A DNA stretch of 64,000 nt from assembly GCF_004345025.1 (NCBI RefSeq), contig NZ_CP037745.1, forward strand, positions 1,116,001 through 1,180,000, written 5' to 3'. This DNA is from Rheinheimera sp. D18 (lineage in GTDB: Bacteria > Pseudomonadota > Gammaproteobacteria > Enterobacterales > Alteromonadaceae). Position 1 is the stretch's first letter. Every line of letters starts with the position of its first letter. The translations under genes and the position numbers were made by a program. A model generated the notes under the pieces. The model was not told where the DNA came from and searched no databases. It was given only the letters and a program-made list of their open reading frames with translations. Shown here in pieces: positions 54,043 through 62,663 of this stretch.

Positions 54043-57000
54043 TTACAAACCCAGTTGCTGAGGCATGGCTGGGGCTTGGCTATGATCGGCTGGTGGGTTA
54101 GCTTTTAATTGCTCTAACGTATAGCTAATTGCGCGCTCTAATTGCACATCAATACCTTTATTTACAGCAATTGGGTCAAGCTCGACTTCAATGTCTGGCG
54201 CTACGCCTTCGTTTTCTACCCGCCATTCACCATCGGCAGTATAAAAGCGGAAAAACGGTACTACGTGAAAGCCGCCATCAATCATATTTGGGTTTGCAGA
54301 AATACCAATTAAGCCACCCCAAGTGCGGGTGCCAATGGTTTTGCCTAACTTTAAGTATTTAAATGCCCAAGGTAAGAAGTCGCCACCTGAACCGGCATCT
54401 TGGTCAATTAGCATAGTTTTCGGGCCATGAATAGCGCCACCTGGAGTGGTAAAGCCTAAGCCATCACGGTCTTTCCAACCTGATAAAAATGGCCGACTTA
54501 AAATGTCAGTAATATAGTTAGCTGCTTGGCCACCACCATTTTTACGCTCATCAATAATTAATGCCGGTTTATCTACCTGCGCAAAAAACATCCGGTTAAA
54601 AAAGTAAAAGCCACCATCAGCCGTGTTAGGTAAATACACATACGCCAGCTTACCGTTGGATTTCTTGTCAACTAACTGTCTATTTTGCTCTACCCAATGC
54701 CAAAGCCGTAATTGGCTTTCATTCGCCACCGGCTCAACCGTAATATTGCGGCTGTTTTTACCGTTGCTATTGTCGGCAAGGGTTAGTACTAGCTGCTTTT
54801 TGACAGTGTTCTCTAAGCGTTGGTAAATGTTTTCACTGGCAAACAGCGGCTTACCGTTAATGGCGAGCAGGTACTCACCATTTTTAGCGGCAGCACCAGG
54901 TACCGCCAGTGGCGCTTTTAAAAACGGTGACCAGCGATCGCCTTGATACACGGTACTTATTTGATAGCGATTATCACGGATGGTGAAGTCGGCACCGAGT
55001 AAACCCACGTTATTGCTTGGCTCTTGATGTATATCGCCGCCGCCAATGCGGTTATGGCCAACTTGCAGCTCGGCAATCATGGCTACGAGTACATCGTTTA
55101 AATCTTCACGGCGTTGCACGTGCTTTAACATAGGCTGATATTTTTCGTACATAGCCTGCCAATTAATGCCATGCATTTTGGCATCATAAAAATAGTTTTG
55201 CTGCATACGCCATGCATCATCAAAAATTTGTTGCCATTCTTGAACTGGATCAACAAAGCTTTTGACGTCCGCTAAACTTATATCTTTGGCTTTGGGCTTT
55301 TCAACGGCATCGGCAATTTTTAGGCTATTAGTATCTGAGATTAACAAGAGTTTTTTACCATCAGCACTCAAGCTAAAAGCGGATAATTTGTCTTGAATTT
55401 CGCTGCTGGTTTTTTCTTTAAAGTCAAAACGATACAAGCTGGCATTATTATCATCTCTGGCTTGAGGTAATTCGTTGCTGCTGCCCGGTTGGCTGCGCTG
55501 TAAATAAAATAACGCACCATCATTAGCAACCGCTAAGCTGTCGTAGTTACGCTCAGCAATAGGTAAGGCAACAATGCGATGGTTTAAACCGGCTACATCC
55601 AGTTTAACTGGCGTTACTTTTTTGCTGGGTTTAGCTTTATCGTCAGCGTCAGTATTGGTGTCGGCTTTAGGTTCATCGCCGCTGTTAACCAATAACGGTG
55701 ACTTACCATTAGCGGCCAGTATGGCGACATAAATAGCTTTGCGAATAGGGCGCTCTTGGGTAGATAAATCTAAGCCAACTTGAGACGGCCCGGTATTAAC
55801 TGATGCGGTAAAGTATAAGTAATTGTCACTAAATGCGGGGTCATCCGCATGGCTTAAGCCATCAGTTAGCTGGACGTTTTTATTATTAGTAAAATCGAAC
55901 AGTTTAATTTGGCTAAAGTAGTTTTCATTTGACACGGTGTAAGCCAAATAGCGGCTATCAGCGGAAAAGCTAACCTTAAATTCCGCACGGCGTAATGAGG
56001 TATCTAATTTTTGATTACTCTTTTTCTTGATGTCATAGGCATATAAATTTAAATGGTTATCTTGATAGACAATACGATTACCGTCGGGCGACCAGCTGAG
56101 TAAGGTTAAATAGCCATCGTTATTTAAGGCATAGGTTGTTGCTTCACTCATGCCGTCTTGGTTTTGAATTAGCAGTTGATGCGTATTGCCTTTATCTGAC
56201 AGATAAGCCACTTGGCTGCCGTCTGGGCTCCACAAGCCAGAGAACTCACGAACGCCAGAGGTTTGCGTTAAATTACGGGTTGAACCCTCTTCAACCGGTA
56301 CGGTAAAAATATCGCCGCGTGCACTAACAATAACGCGTTGTCCCGTACTGGATAATTGCGCCGACGTTAAGTTTTGGCTAGCGTCTTTCCATTGCGCACG
56401 ACGCTGTGCGGACTGCGTTTTAATATCGATATTAATTTGCTGGCTTTGGCCATTGTTTAAGTTTAATTGATATAAATAACCACCAGCGGCGTAAACAATA
56501 GCGTCACCATAGCCTGCTGCGGTTTCAATATCCCACTCTTGTAGCTGGGTTAACTGGCTAACTTTATTTGCTGTGTAGCTAAATAAATTAACCGCCTTAT
56601 TATCACGGTCGGATAAAAAATATACGCTGTCATTAAGCCAAAACGGGTTAAATTCATTGGCATTGGGGTGTGGTATTTTTTCTAGGTTTTGTTTGGCTAA
56701 ATCAATAATCCAGATTGGCGGTGTACTGCCGCCACGGTGTAAACGCCAACCGCTGGTGCCACTATAAGCCATGTTATTTGGCCGGTAGGCTAGCTTAGTG
56801 CCATCTTTAGACCATTTACCTTCAAAAGCGACAGCTGGCATAACTTTTTCTTCGTAGCCGCCGGTTATGGCAACTTCAAATAATTGATTACTACGGCTAT
56901 TGGCCACTTCGCGGTTTGAGGCAAACAGTACTTTTTTGCCATCAGGGCTCCAGCCATTTACCGTATCAGCAGCCGGATGCCACGTTAAACGTTGCGCTGT

Positions 57001-57291
57001 GCCGCCTGAGGTCGGCATAACATAAACATCGGTATTGTTATCGTAACTTGCTGAAAATGCGATCCAGTTGCCATCGGGTGAAAAATGCGGAGCTAATTCA
57101 TTGGCTGGATGACTAGTTAACTGCCGTGGGTTTTGCCCGTTGCGGTCGGCTAGCCAAATATCACCACCATAAACAAAGGTTAATTTATCAGCTGAAATAT
57201 CGGGCTGGCGCAATAAGCGGCTACTTTCAGCGGCACAAACACCGGCAGAAGCCAAAATTGCCACCAAGCATAAATACCGTGGTTTAAACAT
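54043..57291 (-). CDS. Tricorn-like S41 peptidase, exported
   Basis: This 1082-residue protease has a signal peptide (VAILASAGVCAAESS). The N-terminal half holds WD40/TolB-like propeller repeats with repeated FSPDG, WSPDG and SADG turns. A PDZ-like domain (about residues 760-870) and a C-terminal S41 serine peptidase domain follow. The catalytic Ser968 is in DAGSGGDF, with the adjacent Asp; a His lies in LQVGHNRIGG and a Glu in ENEGVAPDIEVE, as in tricorn protease. It should degrade peptides in the periplasm. AAGGA six bases upstream supports the ATG. Confidence 0.9.
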   Translation of the reverse strand: MFKPRYLCLVAILASAGVCAAESSRLLRQPDISADKLTFVYGGDIWLADRNGQNPRQLTSHPANELAPHFSPDGNWIAFSASYDNNTDVYVMPTSGGTAQRLTWHPAADTVNGWSPDGKKVLFASNREVANSRSNQLFEVAITGGYEEKVMPAVAFEGKWSKDGTKLAYRPNNMAYSGTSGWRLHRGGSTPPIWIIDLAKQNLEKIPHPNANEFNPFWLNDSVYFLSDRDNKAVNLFSYTANKVSQLTQLQEWDIETAAGYGDAIVYAAGGYLYQLNLNNGQSQQINIDIKTQSAQRRAQWKDASQNLTSAQLSSTGQRVIVSARGDIFTVPVEEGSTRNLTQTSGVREFSGLWSPDGSQVAYLSDKGNTHQLLIQNQDGMSEATTYALNNDGYLTLLSWSPDGNRIVYQDNHLNLYAYDIKKKSNQKLDTSLRRAEFKVSFSADSRYLAYTVSNENYFSQIKLFDFTNNKNVQLTDGLSHADDPAFSDNYLYFTASVNTGPSQVGLDLSTQERPIRKAIYVAILAANGKSPLLVNSGDEPKADTNTDADDKAKPSKKVTPVKLDVAGLNHRIVALPIAERNYDSLAVANDGALFYLQRSQPGSSNELPQARDDNNASLYRFDFKEKTSSEIQDKLSAFSLSADGKKLLLISDTNSLKIADAVEKPKAKDISLADVKSFVDPVQEWQQIFDDAWRMQQNYFYDAKMHGINWQAMYEKYQPMLKHVQRREDLNDVLVAMIAELQVGHNRIGGGDIHQEPSNNVGLLGADFTIRDNRYQISTVYQGDRWSPFLKAPLAVPGAAAKNGEYLLAINGKPLFASENIYQRLENTVKKQLVLTLADNSNGKNSRNITVEPVANESQLRLWHWVEQNRQLVDKKSNGKLAYVYLPNTADGGFYFFNRMFFAQVDKPALIIDERKNGGGQAANYITDILSRPFLSGWKDRDGLGFTTPGGAIHGPKTMLIDQDAGSGGDFLPWAFKYLKLGKTIGTRTWGGLIGISANPNMIDGGFHVVPFFRFYTADGEWRVENEGVAPDIEVELDPIAVNKGIDVQLERAISYTLEQLKANPPADHSQAPAMPQQLGL

Positions 57292-57376
57292 GTTAAGTCC
57301 TTATTTTATCGTTATTTTTTTGGAATATAAGTAGATGAAATTAACCGGCAATATAATTAATGGTATTGAGCATAGC

Positions 57377-57406
57377 AAAAAACCACCTCAATTGAGGTGG
57401 TTTTTT
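57377..57406. terminator. Inverted-repeat terminator upstream of the tricorn-like gene
   Basis: AAAAAACCACCTCAA pairs with TTGAGGTGGTTTTTT, a perfect 15-bp inverted repeat with no spacer, so a small loop forms at the centre. It lies between the start of the tricorn-like gene and the duplicated segment. On the plus strand it reads as a terminator, but no complete gene ends there. Confidence 0.6.
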
Positions 57407-57694
57407 TAAGGCTTGAGAGTCAGACACAATTGCTAACTCTGGATCTGACCTTCAAGGCATTAACAAAATGGTTATTGAGATAACGTAAGTCAAGCCCGCA
57501 TCCAAAGGTTTTGTTTATTTGTGTTTGAAGTTCGCACTTATCGTTAAGGAGGCCATGTTAGTGTTGATATTTATTTTTTTTGAGCACATTGGTTTATGTA
57601 AGCTAATTTTTTTGTAAGTAACGTTTACTTTGTGTTAAATGTGTTGATTTATTTTGCAATTATAGTGTTGATAATGTTTTGTTGGAGTTTTTGC
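57407..57694. other. Gene-free region with inverted repeat and duplicated segment
   Basis: This is most of a 403-bp stretch without a gene. GTCAGA (57419-57424) and TCTGAC (57444-57449) form an inverted repeat around AGAGT/ACTCT. 57492-57528 duplicates part of the terminator region next to minE. The rest, 57530-57690, is AT-rich and probably contains the promoter of the small secreted-protein gene. I see no frame with a ribosome site. Confidence 0.5.
57510..57528 (+). repeat. 19-bp direct repeat, left copy
   Basis: TTTGTTTATTTGTGTTTGA occurs here and again at 58151-58169, 641 bp downstream in the same orientation. Ahead of both copies is AAGCCCGC (57492-57499 and 58132-58139), and after both are looser similarities (GCACTTATC and CGCTTATC). 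The right copy is part of a perfect terminator; the left copy has lost the matching arm. Confidence 0.8.
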
Positions 57695-58096
57695 ATGAGT
57701 TCAGTCATTCGTTCACTTTTTTTTGTTGGGAGCTTGGGGGCAGCGATTATTGCACCACAAGCTATATCAGCTGAGGATATTGATTTTAGTCAGGCAAAAT
57801 TGTTGCTTGAGATCACTGCAGTTACTATTGTCAGTAAAGAGGTAAAAGATCATTCAGCTCGCTTTAGCATTCAAGCGGTCTGTGATGAGAGCAAAAAAAA
57901 TTGTGATCCGTCTGAAGAACAAGAGGAGGTTGAGGAGCGAAGGGTTGAAGAGCGATGGTGGGAAGATGACCGTGGCGACGAGTGGTATGAAAGAGCTGAA
58001 TACTATAAGTACGAGGATAGTGAAATCTGGGACTTGGTATCTAAGACGCAAGCAAAAAAAGGAACTACAGGTTTTGTTTCTCGGCCAGAAGGTTAG
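57695..58096 (+). CDS. Small exported charge-rich protein
   Basis: I do not recognise a family. The 133-residue chain has a signal peptide (RSLFFVGSLGAAIIAPQAISAE). A beta-like stretch (AKLLLEITAVTIVSKEVKD) contains no Cys, and two Cys residues follow at CDESKKNC. The last third is dense in Glu, Arg, Trp and Tyr (EEVEERRVEERWWEDDRGDE). GGAG eight bases upstream supports the ATG at 57695. It is AT-rich compared with its neighbours, interrupts the rnd-min order and lies between two copies of a direct repeat, all of which suggest recent arrival. No function is proposed. Confidence 0.6.
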   Translation: MSSVIRSLFFVGSLGAAIIAPQAISAEDIDFSQAKLLLEITAVTIVSKEVKDHSARFSIQAVCDESKKNCDPSEEQEEVEERRVEERWWEDDRGDEWYERAEYYKYEDSEIWDLVSKTQAKKGTTGFVSRPEG

Positions 58097-58120
58097 TAAA
58101 CAGATAGTCTGAGTTGACGT

Positions 58121-58163
58121 ACAAATAAACAAAGCCCGCTTAATGCGGGCTTTGTTTATTTGT
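58121..58163. terminator. Long bidirectional terminator between the small secreted protein and minE
   Basis: ACAAATAAACAAAGCCCGC (58121-58139) pairs with its perfect complement at 58145-58163, a 19-bp stem with a TTAAT loop. It sits between two convergent genes and serves both. Its right arm is half of the 19-bp direct repeat copied at 57510. Confidence 0.92.
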
Positions 58164-58169
58164 GTTTGA
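58151..58169 (+). repeat. 19-bp direct repeat, right copy
   Basis: This is the copy of TTTGTTTATTTGTGTTTGA that belongs to the intact terminator beside minE. See the left copy at 57510-57528. Confidence 0.8.
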
Positions 58170-58174
58170 GAGAT

Positions 58175-58435
58175 TTAACGCTTATCTTCCGGAAAAGTAA
58201 TATTGAGTTCTAATACCGACAATTCGTTGTCTCGTTGCTCTAACGATACGGCAATTTGTTCTGGCGAAATATCTACGTATTTACGAATAACTTCTAATAT
58301 ATCTCGCTCTAACTGCGGCAGGTAATCTGGGCTGTTACGTTTTCTGCGCTCATGCGCGACTATAATCTGTAACCGCTCTTTTGCTGTACTAGCGCTATTT
58401 TTTTTGCTTGAACGAAAATAATCCAGTAATGACAT
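58175..58435 (-). CDS. minE: MinE, cell division topological specificity factor
   Basis: MinE drives pole-to-pole oscillation of MinCD by stimulating the MinD ATPase. The 86 residues contain the MinD-binding segment [16 protein letters not shown] near residue 18 and the dimerisation domain with [19 protein letters not shown]. It starts MSLLDYF like its homologues. It lies 3 bp after minD and is the last gene of minCDE. Confidence 0.95.
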   Translation of the reverse strand: MSLLDYFRSSKKNSASTAKERLQIIVAHERRKRNSPDYLPQLERDILEVIRKYVDISPEQIAVSLEQRDNELSVLELNITFPEDKR

Positions 58436-58438
58436 CCG

Positions 58439-59248
58439 TTATCCTCCAAATATCCGCTTTAACAGGCCTTTTTTCTCCACTGTTAAAAAGCGGAACGGCA
58501 CAGTTTCGCCCAACAGGCGATTAATTGTATCCATGTAGGCTTGGCCAGCGTCACTCTCTTTATCTAGGATAACTGGTTGGCCAGAGTTAGAGGCGCTAAG
58601 CACGGCTTGTGATTCTGGTATGACACCAATTAGGTCAATAGACAGAATATCTTTAACGTCTTCTACGCTTAACATTTCGCCTTTCTCTACTCGCTCAGGG
58701 TTATAGCGAGTAAGAAGTAAATACTCTTTAATATTGTCTAAGCCTTGTTCAGCGCGGCGAGACTTGCTAGATAACATACCTAAAATACGATCTGAGTCGC
58801 GTACAGATGATACTTCAGGGTTAGTAACTACAATGGCTTCGTCGGCAAAGTACAGTGCCATCATGGCGCCAGACTCAATACCGGCAGGAGAATCACAGAG
58901 AATAAAATCGAAATCTTTAGCTAACTCGTTTAGTACTCGCTCAACACCTTCTTTGGTTAAGGCGTCTTTATCGCGCGTTTGTGATGCCGGCAAAATAAAC
59001 AGGTTATCGATGCGCTTATCTTTTATTAATGTTTGTTTTAAATTCGCTTCACCGTTAATTACGTTGATAAAATCGTATACTACGCGGCGCTCACAGCCCA
59101 TGATTAAGTCTAAATTACGCAGGCCAACGTCAAAATCGATAATAACAGTTTTATGGCCTTTTAATGCTAAACCGGTACCAATAGCTGCGCTAGACGTAGT
59201 TTTTCCCACACCACCTTTGCCTGAGGTGACAACAATAATTTTTGCCAT
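58439..59248 (-). CDS. minD: MinD, septum site-determining ATPase
   Basis: MinD is a deviant Walker ATPase that binds the membrane as an ATP dimer and recruits MinC. The 269 residues have the deviant Walker A SGKGGVGKTTSSAAIG near residue 9, DFDVGLRNLDLIMGCERR, and CDSPAGIESGAMMAL. The C-terminal amphipathic membrane helix is KKGLLKRIFGG. AGGAA upstream supports the ATG at 59248 over a TTG one codon earlier. It lies 10 bp after minC. Confidence 0.96.
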   Translation of the reverse strand: MAKIIVVTSGKGGVGKTTSSAAIGTGLALKGHKTVIIDFDVGLRNLDLIMGCERRVVYDFINVINGEANLKQTLIKDKRIDNLFILPASQTRDKDALTKEGVERVLNELAKDFDFILCDSPAGIESGAMMALYFADEAIVVTNPEVSSVRDSDRILGMLSSKSRRAEQGLDNIKEYLLLTRYNPERVEKGEMLSVEDVKDILSIDLIGVIPESQAVLSASNSGQPVILDKESDAGQAYMDTINRLLGETVPFRFLTVEKKGLLKRIFGG

Positions 59249-59258
59249 CAAAAATTCC

Positions 59259-59966
59259 TTATACTAATTCTGCTAATACTAAATGGTCGTCTTGCAGCTT
59301 AATACACGCTGCCTTACCCCAAAATTCGCCCTGCAAGCTTTCACTTAACCAGTAGTTACCGGCAATAGACACTAATTCGGCCTGCAAGTTGTAACAATAA
59401 ATGCGTTTGCTGTTGTCACCACTAGCACCGGCAATAGCTTTACCACGTAAGGTGCCATAAATATGAATATTGCCATCAGCAATAACCTCGGCGCCTGCGC
59501 CTACGGTGCCTTTGACAATTAAATCTGTACCTTTAGCATATACCTGTTGGCCTGAACGTACCGTGTGTTCAATTACTTTACTGTCCGTTGCTGCACTGGC
59601 CACGTTTGCGGTTAGTTCAGCAGCTTTACTGCTAGACACTGCGCTAGTCGTGCTTTTGTTGTCTTTGCCCAGTTGCAATGCAGCAAGGCCAGCTTGCTGC
59701 GCTTGCTGCTTTAGTTCTGCATTGGCCCCACACACACCCACTAACACTAACTTTAACTCGACAAATAGCTGTTTAATTGCTGCAAAGTCGGGGGTTTGTT
59801 GGCATTGGCTTAAGTTTAAAATAATCGGTGCTTGATAAAAAAATGCGGGTGCTTGTGCTAGTTTTTGAGCTAACTGCGTCTGTAATGCGTTGACGCTAAG
59901 ATCTGGGCAGGAGAGTACCGATAAGGGAAATAAGCTACCTTTTAATTCCAAAGTCTGTTCTGACAT
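59259..59966 (-). CDS. minC: MinC, FtsZ-ring inhibitor
   Basis: MinC blocks FtsZ polymer assembly away from mid-cell. The 235-residue chain has the N-terminal FtsZ-binding domain (LELKGSLFPLSVL, PIILNLSQCQQ), an Ala/Ser-rich linker, and the C-terminal beta-helix with VRSGQQVYAKGTDLIVKGTVG, AEVIADGNIHIYGTLRGKA and CYNLQAELVSIAGNY. The ATG at 59966 is used; a GTG 18 bases upstream is less likely. It is the first gene of minCDE. Confidence 0.94.
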   Translation of the reverse strand: MSEQTLELKGSLFPLSVLSCPDLSVNALQTQLAQKLAQAPAFFYQAPIILNLSQCQQTPDFAAIKQLFVELKLVLVGVCGANAELKQQAQQAGLAALQLGKDNKSTTSAVSSSKAAELTANVASAATDSKVIEHTVRSGQQVYAKGTDLIVKGTVGAGAEVIADGNIHIYGTLRGKAIAGASGDNSKRIYCYNLQAELVSIAGNYWLSESLQGEFWGKAACIKLQDDHLVLAELV

Positions 59967-60130
59967 AACTGATTCTTTGCGCACTTATAATAATTTGCTG
60001 CAACTGTAGCTTGGGTCGCGCCAAGCCGTGTATTTATTTGCATTGCTACCCGTTGGTAGGTACGCAATAACAAGGCTTCATGTTATAGTTTAGGCTTTCG
60101 TTAAGCAAGTTTGCGGCGTGGTTTTATTCG

Positions 60131-60400
60131 ATGTTATGTGCAGTATATAAAAGTGTAAAAAAAGATCAGACCTATCTGTATGTAAAGCAGCGCGATAACT
60201 TTTCTGCGGTGCCTGAAGTGCTATTGAAAACCTTTGGCGTGCCAGTGCTGGTAACCTTACTTAATTTAGCCAAGCGGGAACATTTAGCGTTGGCTGATAT
60301 CGATAAGGTTAAGCAGCAGTTGGAGCAACACGGTTTTTACTTGCAAATACCACCTCCTGCCGAAAACTTGTTAGCACAACATAAAGCGCAGCAATATTAA
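60131..60400 (+). CDS. ycgL: YcgL domain protein
   Basis: This 89-residue protein matches YcgL: MLCAVYKSVKKDQTYLYV near the start, a central VPEVLLKTFGVPVLV and a helical end. The YcgL fold is a small alpha/beta domain of unknown role. Its place beside minCDE is the same as in E. coli. It is divergent from minC, with about 165 bp between them holding an imperfect palindrome at 60042-60068. Confidence 0.88.
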   Translation: MLCAVYKSVKKDQTYLYVKQRDNFSAVPEVLLKTFGVPVLVTLLNLAKREHLALADIDKVKQQLEQHGFYLQIPPPAENLLAQHKAQQY

Positions 60401-60425
60401 TTTTTCTCATCTTATAGGCCTTATT

Positions 60426-61466
60426 ATGTTTAGAACCCTAATTTCTCTTGCTACAGCAGCGGTGTTTAGCGCCGGCGTGTTAACCGTTAATGCGCAAGAA
60501 CAAAGTACAAACGAGACTAAGCCCAGTTTTGCCGATTACACCGCAACACTAAAACAGGAAGCATTAAGTAAAGGCTACGCTGCAGAGTTGGTAGAGCCGG
60601 TATTCGCTTCGTTAACCTATCATGAACGCATTGTTAGTGCCGACAAAGCGCAGCCAGAAGTGGTGGAAACCCTAAGTACCTATTTACCTAAACGTGTTAG
60701 CGAAATACGTATAAAAATGGCGCGCGAACGTTATCAGCAATATTTACCTGAGCTAGAAAAAATTGGTGAAAAATATGGCGTGCAACCGCGCTTTATTATT
60801 GCGCTGTGGGGGCTGGAAAGTAGCTTTGGCCGTTTTATGGGCACCTATTCAGTACCCTCAGCTTTGGTAACACTAGCGTACGAAGGTCGACGTGAAAGCT
60901 TCTTTAAACAAGAGTTTTATCAAGCCTTAGATATTTTGGCCCAAGGCCATATTAGCTTAGACGAAATGAAAGGCTCTTGGGCTGGCGCTATGGGCCAAAG
61001 CCAGTTTATGCCCAGCTCGTTTATGGCCTATGCACAAGATGGTGATGGCGATGGTAAAAAAGATATTTGGACTAACCAGTTGGATGTTTTTGCCTCTATT
61101 GCTAACTATTTAAAACAACAAGGCTGGGACAATAGTAAAACCTGGGGCCGCGAAGTATTGCTCCCCGCTAATTTTGATAATACTCAGGCTATTGCGCGCG
61201 GCAGTTTACAGCGTGGCGAATGGTTAGAACGCTGGAATAAGTCAGAACGCAGTTTGGCTGATTGGCATAAGTTAGGTGTACAACGTTTAAATAAAACGCC
61301 ACTGCCACCGCGTGATATTAATGCTGCGCTAGTATTGCCTGATGGTGAAACGGGTCGGGCATTTTTAGCTTATGACAATTACAAAGCGTTAATGCATTGG
61401 AACCGTTCTTACTACTTTGTTACCAGCGTTGGCTATTTAGCTGATCTTATAGTTACCTCGGAGTAA
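60426..61466 (+). CDS. mltB: MltB-type lytic murein transglycosylase
   Basis: This 346-residue enzyme cleaves peptidoglycan glycan strands. A signal peptide (AAVFSAGVLTVNAQ) is followed by the MltB domain with catalytic Glu131 in IALWGLESSFGRFMG. SWAGAMGQSQFMPSSF and DGDGDGKKDIW (the EF-hand-like calcium loop) follow, then GWDNSKTWGREV. E. coli MltB is a lipoprotein, but no lipobox Cys is seen here, so this form is probably soluble in the periplasm. It is 25 bp after ycgL. Confidence 0.92.
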   Translation: MFRTLISLATAAVFSAGVLTVNAQEQSTNETKPSFADYTATLKQEALSKGYAAELVEPVFASLTYHERIVSADKAQPEVVETLSTYLPKRVSEIRIKMARERYQQYLPELEKIGEKYGVQPRFIIALWGLESSFGRFMGTYSVPSALVTLAYEGRRESFFKQEFYQALDILAQGHISLDEMKGSWAGAMGQSQFMPSSFMAYAQDGDGDGKKDIWTNQLDVFASIANYLKQQGWDNSKTWGREVLLPANFDNTQAIARGSLQRGEWLERWNKSERSLADWHKLGVQRLNKTPLPPRDINAALVLPDGETGRAFLAYDNYKALMHWNRSYYFVTSVGYLADLIVTSE

Positions 61467-61468
61467 TA

Positions 61469-62131
61469 ATGCCATATCAGCACGTTAGCTTAAATGGTGA
61501 GCCTATTGCATTGCCTGTGGGTAAGGTGGTGTGCATTGGGCAAAATTATCATGACCATATTGCCGAGATGCAAAGTAAAACAGCGGAGCAGGCCCTGTTT
61601 TTTATTAAACCTTCAACCGCGTTATGCGCGTTGGCACCGGGTTTTAGTATTCCACAGCAACAAGGCGAGGTGCATAACGAACTCGAGCTTGCGGTACTTA
61701 TTGCTAAACCGTTAAAAAATGCTGATGCGACCACGGTTAATGATGCCATTTGGGGTTACAGCTTAGCGCTTGATCTTACTTTGCGAGAGCTACAAAGCCA
61801 ATTGAAACAACTGGGTCGACCATGGGAAATCGCTAAAGGTTTTGATGGGGCATGCCCTATAGCAGGTTTTGTTGAAAAGCAGCAGGTAGTAGCCGCACAG
61901 CAGTTAGAATTTAGCCTAACGGTAAACCACACACTGCGCCAACAAGGTAACAGCGCTAATATGATCCGCAGTATTACGCAAATAATTAGCGAAATGAGTG
62001 CACATTTTACGTTATTACCGGGTGATATAGTGCTTACCGGTACGCCGGCTGGCGTTGGGCCACTGCATTTGGGTGATCAGCTGCAATTGCAGCTTGCTAA
62101 TTTTTTTAGCGTTAACAGTAGGGTATATTAA
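61469..62131 (+). CDS. ycgM: Fumarylacetoacetate hydrolase family protein (YcgM type)
   Basis: This 220-residue member of the FAH family has VCIGQNYHDHIAEM near residue 21, FIKPSTALCAL, the metal-binding VHNELELAVLIAKPL, GYSLALDLTLRELQ, and GDIVLTGTPAGVGPL near the end. FAH proteins hydrolyse or decarboxylate beta-diketo or oxaloacetate-type acids; the substrate is not set. The gene is 2 bp after mltB and 2 bp before ycgN, in the E. coli ycgM-ycgN order. Confidence 0.85.
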   Translation: MPYQHVSLNGEPIALPVGKVVCIGQNYHDHIAEMQSKTAEQALFFIKPSTALCALAPGFSIPQQQGEVHNELELAVLIAKPLKNADATTVNDAIWGYSLALDLTLRELQSQLKQLGRPWEIAKGFDGACPIAGFVEKQQVVAAQQLEFSLTVNHTLRQQGNSANMIRSITQIISEMSAHFTLLPGDIVLTGTPAGVGPLHLGDQLQLQLANFFSVNSRVY

Positions 62132-62133
62132 GC

Positions 62134-62634
62134 ATGACGTTGGCTGAACGGTTTTGGCAAAATAAAACGCTGGATGAAATGAACCAGCAAGAGTGGGAAG
62201 CACTGTGTGATGGCTGTGGTAAATGTTGTCTAAATAAGTTTATTGATGATGACGACGAAGACGAAGCTGGGCCGACTGCTGTTTTGCATAATAACGAACA
62301 GGTACATTATACCAATATTGCTTGTCGTTATTTAAATAGCCATAAGTGTGAGTGCACCGAGTATAACCAGCGCACGCTATTAGTGCCTGATTGCATTGCG
62401 CTAACTAAAGAAAATTTAAAAGACATTTTCTTTATGCCAACCAGCTGTGCTTACCGGCGGTTACATGAGGGCCGGGGGTTACCGCATTGGCACCCATTAT
62501 TAAATGATGGTAAAAAAAGCTTGATGCATAAAAAGCAAATGTCGGTACGCAATAAAAGTATTTCAGAACTGCAGGTTAACCTTGAGGATTTTGAAGATTA
62601 TATTGTGCGCTGGCCATTGAACGATTTAGATTAG
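62134..62634 (+). CDS. ycgN: YcgN family Cys-cluster protein
   Basis: This 166-residue protein has the YcgN/YkgJ-type cluster: CDGCGKCCLNKF near residue 26, CRYLNSHKCECTEY near residue 64, VPDCIAL, and SCAYRR, giving about nine Cys residues that may bind iron-sulfur or zinc. Its length fits YcgN. The role is unknown. It closes the ycgL-mltB-ycgM-ycgN run with 2-bp spacing. Confidence 0.9.
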   Translation: MTLAERFWQNKTLDEMNQQEWEALCDGCGKCCLNKFIDDDDEDEAGPTAVLHNNEQVHYTNIACRYLNSHKCECTEYNQRTLLVPDCIALTKENLKDIFFMPTSCAYRRLHEGRGLPHWHPLLNDGKKSLMHKKQMSVRNKSISELQVNLEDFEDYIVRWPLNDLD

Positions 62635-62663
62635 TTATTACCCACAATTTGGGGAGTTTTAGC

